Below are positions 13,181 to 18,533 of a stretch of DNA of 38,215 nucleotides, piece by piece (within the stretch, counting starts at the first letter, position 1; each line of letters opens with the position of its first letter). Position numbers and translations under genes: made by a program. This stretch comes from a virus. The notes beneath the pieces are model-generated. The model had not been told where the DNA came from, did not search any database, and saw only the letters and a list, made by a program, of their open reading frames with translations. Where the stretch lies: the IMG/VR virus record IMGVR_UViG_3300036820_000045, positions 1 to 38,215 of that record; one strand, 5' to 3'.

Positions 13181-14086
13181 TTATTTTAGTAAAAATCTAC
13201 GCTGTGGGCTACCTTCTTTCAGATACTTTACATACAAATCTTGATGATCATATGCAAAAGTTGCTGAATCAAACCTATGAACTGGTCTAGTCTTTTTCCA
13301 AGTTGCCAACACGTTCCCCATTGCGTCAACTAATGTGTCTTTGTCTTTCATTTCTGAAAACACTGATACTTTAAGTAATTCCGCGTCTTTCTCTAATCTT
13401 TTTATGTGCTCGTTAGCAGTTTTTAATAAATTTATTTTTTCTTCCAGGGTAGCTGTAGCAATTAATGGCTCTGGTGTTGTATCTGGGTATGCTTCTATAA
13501 AATCAGTAGTGCTGGTGGGTTCAGGGGGGATGTCTTTTTGTACATTCTCATTCCAAAATTTCTCAGCTCTCGCTAGTAATTGCTTTTCAGCTTCTGCATG
13601 TCTATTGTACTCGTAACATTGCATTGTTCTTGTGCTACAAAAAAATACCGCAACATAAACTTTGTCATATCCTCCAACCGCGCAGTAATGAGCTACTTGT
13701 ATTCGATAGTGAAGTGGAATCATGTTTTTATCACTTCCCCAGCCGTCATCATTATATGCAGTTTTGCATTCTAATATTGCGTTTTCTTTCGTGAGTTCAA
13801 AATCTAAGTTTCCTGCCAGGTAAGGTATATCTTTATGAAATATAGTTTCAGTAGATTTAATAATCTCTTTGCCAGTTTCGTCAGCAAACCATTTACCAAT
13901 ACATGGCTCTACGTAATTACCAAACTTTATATGTGGTAGGTCGCTAATGTCTGGTTGTACTTTCTTGCCGGTTTTGTAGTTCCAAACATTAAAGGCGGTT
14001 TCATAGGGTGACTTGTTACAGATTGCTGCCATGTCAGACCCACCGATGTAGTGTTTACGCTGCTCTAATTGTTCATTCGTTAACAT
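13181..14086 (-). CDS. YqaJ-type (lambda-exonuclease-like) recombination nuclease
   Basis: A 301-residue protein with the YqaJ/lambda exonuclease fold. Motifs: HYIGGSDMAAI (13-22), Glu60 in FGNYVEP, Asp95 in AGNLDFEL, Glu106 and Lys108 in LECKTAY, and Gln130 in YRIQVAHY. This is the E-D-ExK metal site of the PD-(D/E)xK nucleases. It would resect double-strand ends 5' to 3' to make single strands for RecT. The C-terminal 90 residues form a coiled-coil extension. GGAGG precedes the ATG. Catalytic residues appear intact. Confidence 0.92.
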   Translation of the reverse strand: MLTNEQLEQRKHYIGGSDMAAICNKSPYETAFNVWNYKTGKKVQPDISDLPHIKFGNYVEPCIGKWFADETGKEIIKSTETIFHKDIPYLAGNLDFELTKENAILECKTAYNDDGWGSDKNMIPLHYRIQVAHYCAVGGYDKVYVAVFFCSTRTMQCYEYNRHAEAEKQLLARAEKFWNENVQKDIPPEPTSTTDFIEAYPDTTPEPLIATATLEEKINLLKTANEHIKRLEKDAELLKVSVFSEMKDKDTLVDAMGNVLATWKKTRPVHRFDSATFAYDHQDLYVKYLKEGSPQRRFLLK

Positions 14087-14099
14087 AGCTCAACCTCCG

Positions 14100-14366
14100 T
14101 TAGTTCAATATAGATTTTTTAACTTCCCGCGCGTACTCTTCATATTTATCAACTACTTGTGGCCAGCTGTCGGCAAATCCCATCAATAGTTGCGCACCTC
14201 GGCTTGTTAATTCAGCAGCTGTATTTAAGTGGGGTATTTTTCTTTCCACCATTTCCGCCCCAATCATGAGTTCACTAAGCCGAACGATATTTTTACCTAA
14301 GTCTGTAGATGTCGCTAATATATTATCTAGCAGCAGATGTAAAAGTTTTTTATCTTCAAAACTCAT
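14100..14366 (-). CDS. Small helical protein of unknown function
   Basis: An 88-residue helical protein (LLHLLLDNILATSTDLGKNI, then RLSELMIGAEMVERKIPH and EEYAREVKKSILN). No family is recognised. A near-perfect ribosome-binding site (AAGGAGG) is followed by the ATG. It is the first gene after the promoter-like element at 14393-14419, so it heads the exo-recT transcription unit. Confidence 0.6.
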   Translation of the reverse strand: MSFEDKKLLHLLLDNILATSTDLGKNIVRLSELMIGAEMVERKIPHLNTAAELTSRGAQLLMGFADSWPQVVDKYEEYAREVKKSILN

Positions 14367-14390
14367 AGTTCCTCCTTACTCTATTTTTAC

Positions 14391-14429
14391 AATGTATAGC
14401 ATTTGTATATCAAATGCAACTACACACCA
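14391..14429 (-). promoter_or_regulatory. Promoter/operator copy 2 (early leftward promoter)
   Basis: Minus-strand -35 TTGCAT (14419-14414), a 15-bp spacer and -10 TATACA (14398-14393). Between and overlapping them is a palindrome GCATTTG-TATAT-CAAATGC (14399-14417). A 39-bp stretch matches 15993-16031 with only a few differences, so it is a repeated promoter/operator. A start near 14386 would transcribe the exo-recT unit. The spacer is slightly short, so the exact promoter elements are uncertain. Confidence 0.5.
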
Positions 14430-14465
14430 AAGTATTTTTTAAAATAGTTTGGTTAACTTATCTCT

Positions 14466-14732
14466 TCATTTATAAATCTTGTCCTTTTCTGCTTTAATCC
14501 AGCTCTTAAATTGTAAGTTAAGAAAGACGTTTACAAAATGTTGTCGTGTTTCTTTTAGAGAAGATAATTTATCTGATAAAAGTTTAGTATCATCAGTGTG
14601 TATATCTGCCTCCTTTAGCCAATCATGCTTATAATCTTTCCATTCGTCGCCCGCGTCCAGCGGTGCTGTTAATTCCTGTAGATTAGTAGCTACTTCTAAA
14701 ATTTCTTTTTTTAAAGTCTCTATGTCTGTCAT
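14466..14732 (-). CDS. Small helical protein of unknown function (MTD- family style)
   Basis: An 88-residue protein starting MTDIETLKKEILEVATNLQELT, a coiled coil like those of the MTD- proteins further down the operon, followed by a polar centre (DAGDEWKDYKHDWLKE) and a helical C-terminus. The leader is GGGGTATATAAACATG. It lies upstream of the 14.4-kb promoter element, so it belongs to the promoter-proximal unit. Function unknown. Confidence 0.6.
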   Translation of the reverse strand: MTDIETLKKEILEVATNLQELTAPLDAGDEWKDYKHDWLKEADIHTDDTKLLSDKLSSLKETRQHFVNVFLNLQFKSWIKAEKDKIYK

Positions 14733-14785
14733 GTTTATATACCCCTTTCTTGTTAATGTCGTTTAAATTCCAATTGTTCTCATAA

Positions 14786-15016
14786 TTAACATATATCATA
14801 ATTTGGTTTGTCTTTCATTTGGTTGCCCTTCTTGTGTATGTCAAATTCTTTAAATGCTTTATATATATCGCTCCATTGAGCAGTTTTTCCCGCGGCCAGC
14901 TCTTCCGCGCTTAACAATTCCCGGTCCAATTCTCTTTTGCTCTGACACCACACATCTATAAAACTAAAATCATATTCGACTTTTATTTGTTTTGGTCTCT
15001 TTTTTTGAATAGACAT
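14786..15016 (-). CDS. Small protein of unknown function
   Basis: A 76-residue protein with a basic start (MSIQKKRPKQIKVEYDFSFI), a helical centre (KRELDRELLSAEELAAGK) and a Lys-rich C-terminus. No family is recognised. It begins about 20 bp downstream of the structured RNA at 15036-15151, whose terminator-like hairpin would have to be read through for this gene to be expressed from further upstream. Confidence 0.6.
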   Translation of the reverse strand: MSIQKKRPKQIKVEYDFSFIDVWCQSKRELDRELLSAEELAAGKTAQWSDIYKAFKEFDIHKKGNQMKDKPNYDIC

Positions 15017-15035
15017 AATGATATCCTGCGTGTAA

Positions 15036-15151
15036 CAAAAATATTATTAAAAGTGTGACAATCTACGTGTGGAAGCAATAGACTGTCACAATGCTTGCGT
15101 AGGAAAGTACGGCAACTCTATGAGGGAAATTGCCAGTACTTGTCACAAGCA
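15036..15151 (-). ncRNA. Candidate small structured RNA with intrinsic terminator
   Basis: Transcribed leftward from the promoter at 15158-15186. Three stems: (1) AATGCTTGTG (15153-15144) with CGCAAGCATT (15099-15090); (2) inside it, AAGTAC + GGCAA (15141-15130, one bulged base) with TTGCC + GTACTT (15115-15105); (3) TGTGACAGTCTA (15090-15079) with TAGATTGTCACA (15065-15054), 12 bp with one G-U pair, followed by CTTTTAATAATATTTTTG. Stem 3 would be the terminator. The large loops (15129-15116 and 15078-15066) contain TTTCCCTC and TTGCTTCC, pyrimidine-rich and anti-Shine-Dalgarno-like. It could instead be an attenuator in the leader of the 14786 gene. No known RNA family is recognised. Confidence 0.6.
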
Positions 15152-15157
15152 TTCTGT

Positions 15158-15186
15158 AGTGTATTTACATTTTATAGTTCTGTCAA
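15158..15186 (-). promoter_or_regulatory. Strong sigma70-type promoter for the structured RNA
   Basis: A perfect -35 TTGACA (15186-15181), a 17-bp spacer and TACACT (15163-15158) on the minus strand. The -35 overlaps the stop codon of the 15183 gene. Transcription would start near 15151, immediately before the first stem of the RNA. This is the best promoter match seen in the early region. Confidence 0.75.
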
Positions 15187-15500
15187 TAAACAATAACCTT
15201 TAGGTTATCTTGCACGGTTTCTATTTTCTTTGCCACGTCGTCTAAAATACGATCATTAAGTAGTAATGCCTCCCCTGCAAACTCGTCTATATCAAGCGAA
15301 AGGCGCACAAATTCTTCTTCTACAATATAATGATTAATTAGTGCAATTTCTTTTGTTGGCGGTTCTTGCGCCCTTAGTTTTTGTTTCTTGTCTTCTAGTT
15401 TTTCATTAGCAAATTTAACTGTCTCCAACAAGTGGGCTACAATTTCCCTTGATTTGTCTAATTTATAAATCAATTCTTCTAATTGTTCAGTGTCTATCAT
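15183..15500 (-). CDS. Coiled-coil protein of unknown function
   Basis: A 105-residue protein with a strong coiled coil (EQLEELIYKLDKSREIVAHL, then FANEKLEDKKQKLRAQ), a linker (EPPTKE) and a second helical part (FVRLSLDIDEFAGEALLLND). The leader GGCGTAATAAACATG belongs to the operon-wide style. The stop codon overlaps the -35 of the downstream RNA promoter. Function unknown. Confidence 0.6.
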   Translation of the reverse strand: MIDTEQLEELIYKLDKSREIVAHLLETVKFANEKLEDKKQKLRAQEPPTKEIALINHYIVEEEFVRLSLDIDEFAGEALLLNDRILDDVAKKIETVQDNLKVIVY

Positions 15501-15505
15501 GTTTA

Positions 15506-15598
15506 TTACGCCTGTCCTTCGTTTAAAAAATATTGATTTATAATATCGATTGCATAAATATCTTTGATTGCGTTCTCTAAACGTGTTATCTCTGTCAT
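15506..15598 (-). CDS. Thirty-residue micro-protein
   Basis: Encodes a 30-residue peptide starting MTEITRLENAIKDIY and ending FLNEGQA. It has a strong ribosome-binding leader GAAGGAGTAATAAACATG, matching the other small genes of the operon, and lies in the short gap between two of them. The MTE- start and amphipathic helix resemble the beginnings of the MTD- proteins. It may be a real micro-protein or a truncated paralogue. Confidence 0.45.
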   Translation of the reverse strand: MTEITRLENAIKDIYAIDIINQYFLNEGQA

Positions 15599-15603
15599 GT
15601 TTA

Positions 15604-15834
15604 TTACTCCTTCTCTAATGTAAACCAGTCACTACCTAGCCGTTTATATAATTCTTCTTCAATGCTGGAAGCTGTGTTGCATAATTCAGCAGAGAAGCCT
15701 TTTAACTTGTAAAGCATATTTGTAACTTCAGCCCTATTGCTATCATCTACTTGTATTTTAAATAGCTTCTCTGCTATTCTTGTTGCGTATTTCAATTCAT
15801 CTATTAAATCACATGCGAATATAGTAGCTTTCAT
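15604..15834 (-). CDS. Small helical protein, first gene of the leftward operon
   Basis: A 76-residue protein (MKATIFACDLIDELKYATRI, then NMLYKLKGFSAELCNTASSI). It shares only the MKATI- opening with the 4339 gene. GAGGAGTAATAAATATG is its ribosome-binding leader. Being promoter-proximal to the control region, it should be among the first proteins made after infection. Function unknown. Confidence 0.6.
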   Translation of the reverse strand: MKATIFACDLIDELKYATRIAEKLFKIQVDDSNRAEVTNMLYKLKGFSAELCNTASSIEEELYKRLGSDWFTLEKE

Positions 15835-15865
15835 ATTTATTACTCCTCAACCTTTCAACTTAACC

Positions 15866-15882
15866 TGTGACACAATGTCACA
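15866..15882. promoter_or_regulatory. Perfect palindrome TGTGACA-CAA-TGTCACA (operator candidate)
   Basis: Seven-bp arms around a 3-bp centre, located in the 5' untranslated region of the first early gene. The same TGTGACA/TGTCACA heptamer occurs three times in the structured RNA region (15054-15060, 15084-15090, 15141-15147). It may be bound by the phage ribbon-helix-helix or MarR-type protein. Confidence 0.55.
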
Positions 15883-15992
15883 TCTTCATAATGCAATTAT
15901 AGAAATGTATAGCATTCTAAACTAGAGCTAATGCCTCAAAGACTTGTAAGCATTTAGCTATTCGTCGTGTGAGATATTCGCTATTCACTTGC

Positions 15993-16031
15993 AATGTATA
16001 TCATTTGTATATCAAATGCAACTACACATCA
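15993..16031 (-). promoter_or_regulatory. Promoter/operator copy 1 (main early leftward promoter)
   Basis: Minus-strand -35 TTGCAT (16021-16016), 15-bp spacer, -10 TATACA (16000-15995), with CATTTG-TATAT-CAAATG between them. It is the same element as 14391-14429, with few mismatches over 39 bp. Transcription would begin near 15988 and run leftward into the early operon. Confidence 0.5.
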
Positions 16032-16053
16032 TATATTCATTAATTAGTTTTGT

Positions 16054-16084
16054 ATTAAAAATTGGGCGCAAATTTTCCGCCCAA
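16054..16084 (-). terminator. Intrinsic terminator, possibly bidirectional
   Basis: TTGGGCG (16062-16068) pairs with CGCCCAA (16078-16084), a 7-bp GC-rich stem with a 9-nt loop. On the minus strand it is followed by TTTTTAAT, and on the plus strand by AATATTTTAT. It would insulate the early promoter from leftward antisense transcription. Confidence 0.6.
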
Positions 16085-16170
16085 AATATTTTATAAATAA
16101 GCAGGTGAGGAAAGGACGCAAGCAGAAGAAATAAGGCAGCAAATTGTAGATAGTTAATAACATAAGAATG

Positions 16171-16241
16171 TATACTCGCGAGCACCTTTGATTTACAAGT
16201 AACATAAGGAGGGAAGGAGGTAAAATTTAACTTGCGAGTAT
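16171..16241 (+). promoter_or_regulatory. Rightward (late) promoter region with paired operators and a double Shine-Dalgarno tract
   Basis: TATACT at 16171-16176 could be a -10; no good -35 at the right distance is seen, so an activator may be needed. Two near-copies of the palindrome ACTCGCGAGT lie at 16174-16183 and 16230-16239, about 56 bp centre to centre, extended as an 11-bp inverted repeat (16172-16182 with 16231-16241). Between them is the purine tract AAGGAGGGAAGGAGGT (16206-16221): two perfect Shine-Dalgarno sequences without an ATG downstream. Confidence 0.45.
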
Positions 16242-16299
16242 CTAGTCATTATAACATAGCTAGATTGTGTCTATCTACATTTTAAGTTACTATGCACAT

Positions 16300-16560
16300 A
16301 TGAGACCAAAGGACAATCGAACAGTAAGAAATTCTCCACATATGTATGTGCCTAACATCGAAAAAGATGGGTTGTGTACAGTTTGCAAAGGAATTGGCGA
16401 GACAATGGACATAGGAATGCTACTGGGCGACTGTAAATTGTGTCAGGGAACTGGTAAAGCTCCAGTTAAGTCAGATAGTGAGTTAAGAAAGCCACTACCG
16501 TTAGCTAAGAAACGTAAGAACGATGACTATACTCAAGTCGGACAGGAATCTGCTATTTAG
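16300..16560 (+). CDS. Small protein with a DnaJ-type zinc finger
   Basis: From ATG 16300 the protein has 86 residues. It contains CTVCKGIGETMDIGMLLGDC followed by KLCQGTGK, that is two CxxCxGxG-type motifs as in the cysteine-rich region of DnaJ, enough for one zinc site. A basic C-terminus follows (LAKKRKNDD). There is no J-domain, so it is not a co-chaperone by itself. The start is uncertain: GTG 16267 and ATG 16342 are in frame, none with a clear ribosome-binding site. It is the first gene of the packaging/structural run and overlaps the terminase gene by 38 bp. Confidence 0.65.
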   Translation: MRPKDNRTVRNSPHMYVPNIEKDGLCTVCKGIGETMDIGMLLGDCKLCQGTGKAPVKSDSELRKPLPLAKKRKNDDYTQVGQESAI

Positions 16561-16963
16561 TGAAGACCAAAAACAAATCCCGCGCACTGCAAAACAAGTA
16601 GAAACCCTCAAGAAACATGGTTTTAAACCTGGGAACCGCGCTAACCCCAAGGGCAGACCAACCAACGTAAAACGCATATCTGATAGAGAGCTTAAAGACT
16701 ACTTAGAAGAGTTCTTACAGATGATGACTAAAGTTAAAATGCCAAATAAGAGCACAGAGACCAGGACAGTCTTTGAAGGCATTCTAGCTAGTCTCTGCGC
16801 TAAAGCTTGCACAGGGGACATCAGAGCCATTGAACTTATATTAGACCGCCTCTTCGGTAGGTCAGAACAGAAGATGATTATCACTCACGAAGCAGCTTTA
16901 CAACAAATGCTAGCGAGTACAGATTACTTAGACAATTCAGCAGTTTCAACAATAGATGTATGA
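16523..16963 (+). CDS. Probable small terminase subunit
   Basis: A 146-residue protein with FKPGNRANPKGRPTNVKR near residue 35, the basic G-N-x-A-N-P-x-G-R-P motif typical of a family of phage proteins found next to large terminases (DUF5681-like, from memory), then a helical region ending LILDRLFGRSEQKM. Small terminases recognise viral DNA and feed it to the large subunit. The end overlaps the large terminase start by ATGA. The position directly upstream of terL supports the call, although no classical helix-turn-helix is obvious. Confidence 0.75.
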   Translation: MTILKSDRNLLFSEDQKQIPRTAKQVETLKKHGFKPGNRANPKGRPTNVKRISDRELKDYLEEFLQMMTKVKMPNKSTETRTVFEGILASLCAKACTGDIRAIELILDRLFGRSEQKMIITHEAALQQMLASTDYLDNSAVSTIDV

Positions 16964-18531
16964 GCGATAGAATATCAGAAGCAGAGAGAGCTATACGCCA
17001 TAAGTTAATGACTGACTTTCGATTTTACGCTTACAACTGCTTGAAGATTAGAACAAAGAACATGGGCTTAACTAAGTTTAGACTTAATAAAGCTCAGCTA
17101 TACATGCACGACTTATTGCAGAAGCAAAAGAAATCTTTAAACAAAGTACGCGCCATGTCACTCAAAGGTAGGCAGCTAGGTATCTCTACTTATGTTGCTG
17201 CTCGCTACTATGAGCTAGTTACAACGCACTTCGGACAGCAAGCCTTCATCTTGACGCACTCATTGTCAGCTACTAACAACTTGTTCAGAATCCCCCAGCG
17301 TTTCCATGAGAATGCCCCGCTTTTAGTTAAGCCACAGGTCAGCACTAACAATACTAAGTCGCTCATCTTCGGTGGGCTAGATTCGGGCTACTCGGTGGGA
17401 ACAGCAGAGACTAAGAATATCGGACGGTCAGCTACTATTCAGCTCTTTCATGGCAGCGAGGTAGCATTCTGGCGCAACGCAGCAGAGCATGTGACAGGTA
17501 TCATGCAGGCCATCCCTAGCGAAGGCAGCGAAGTTATTATTGAGTCCACTGCCAACGGCGTAGGCAACTACTTTCATGAGATGTGGCAGAAGTCCGTACG
17601 CGGTGAAACAGAGTTCTTGCCTATCTTCTTGCCATGGTTTTGGGAGACTGGCTACCAGCTGGTGCCACCGCAGGGCTTTACGCTCACAGGGCATGAAAAA
17701 AGGTTGCAATCAATGTATAATCTAACTGAGCAACAATTAGCATGGCGCAGGGGAAAGATAGCAGAGATGTCGATTGGTAATCACGATGGCGAAAAGATGT
17801 TCGCTCAAGAGTTCCCTTGTAACGCTGATGAAGCTTTTGTTGTTAGCACTGATGATGTATTCATTCGTTCAGATATTGTAATGCACGCTCGTAAGTTTAA
17901 AGCTGAAAAGTTTGGCGCGTTAGTTATGGGTGTAGACCCAGCACGCTTTGGGGATGACCGAACCTCAATCATATTCAGGCAAGGTCGCCATGCTTTTGAT
18001 TTAAAATCATATAGCAAAAAAGACACGATGGAAGTAACAGGTATTGTACATACTCTAATTCAAGAGCGTAGGCCATTCCGCGTGTTCGTAGACTTAGGGG
18101 GCTTAGGGGCGGGCATAGTAGATAGACTATATGAACTAGGGCACAGAGACACAGTCGTAGGCATTAACTCTGGAGCTGTTGCATTGAATCAAGAGAAGTA
18201 TTCAAACAAGCGTGCTGAGATGTGGGGAGTGGGCAAGGAATGGTTCGAGGAGTTCTTAGTACAAATTCCTGACAGTGATAGCTTGCACGCTGACCTATGT
18301 GGGATTAAATATACTTATGATTCAAACGGTCGTTTGGTCATGGAGAAAAAGTCAGACATGAAGAAGAGGGGGCTACGCAGTCCAGATGAAGCTGACGCAC
18401 TCTTGCTTACTTTCGCAATGCCGGTATCGCTGAACATGTTAAATGAAACCAGCTCACAACAAGTACTACAAGATTTAGCGCGAGACTTAGCGAATAAATC
18501 TAACGCAAGGAACAATTCTTACAGGATGTAA
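16960..18531 (+). CDS. terL: Large terminase subunit (DNA-packaging ATPase/nuclease)
   Basis: A 523-residue protein. ATPase: a P-loop-like KGRQLGIST (69-77), a Walker B-like LFHGSEVAFW (162-171) with catalytic Glu167, and motif III ESTANG (195-200). Nuclease (RNase H-like): Asp326 in GVDPARFGDD, Asp378 in FVDLGGLGAG, and Asp479 in DEADALLL. All key residues are present. It would pump DNA into the prohead through the portal and cut it. The gene is coupled to the small subunit, and the portal starts 2 bp after its stop. Confidence 0.95.
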   Translation: MSDRISEAERAIRHKLMTDFRFYAYNCLKIRTKNMGLTKFRLNKAQLYMHDLLQKQKKSLNKVRAMSLKGRQLGISTYVAARYYELVTTHFGQQAFILTHSLSATNNLFRIPQRFHENAPLLVKPQVSTNNTKSLIFGGLDSGYSVGTAETKNIGRSATIQLFHGSEVAFWRNAAEHVTGIMQAIPSEGSEVIIESTANGVGNYFHEMWQKSVRGETEFLPIFLPWFWETGYQLVPPQGFTLTGHEKRLQSMYNLTEQQLAWRRGKIAEMSIGNHDGEKMFAQEFPCNADEAFVVSTDDVFIRSDIVMHARKFKAEKFGALVMGVDPARFGDDRTSIIFRQGRHAFDLKSYSKKDTMEVTGIVHTLIQERRPFRVFVDLGGLGAGIVDRLYELGHRDTVVGINSGAVALNQEKYSNKRAEMWGVGKEWFEEFLVQIPDSDSLHADLCGIKYTYDSNGRLVMEKKSDMKKRGLRSPDEADALLLTFAMPVSLNMLNETSSQQVLQDLARDLANKSNARNNSYRM

Positions 18532-18533
18532 TC

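Larger units (their letters stand above)
15835..16299. other. Divergent control region between early (left) and late (right) genes
   Basis: This gene-free region of 465 bp contains, from left to right: a 17-bp palindrome (15866-15882); AATGTATAGCATT (15904-15916), a half copy of the promoter element; AACTAGAGCTAAT and TTGTAAGCATTTA (15920-15956), shared with 3905-3964; the 22-bp element (15960-15981), shared with 5580-5601; the 39-bp promoter/operator (15993-16031), shared with 14391-14429; a bidirectional terminator hairpin (16062-16084); and a rightward promoter region with paired operators (16171-16241). No integrase attachment-type core was recognised. Confidence 0.65.
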
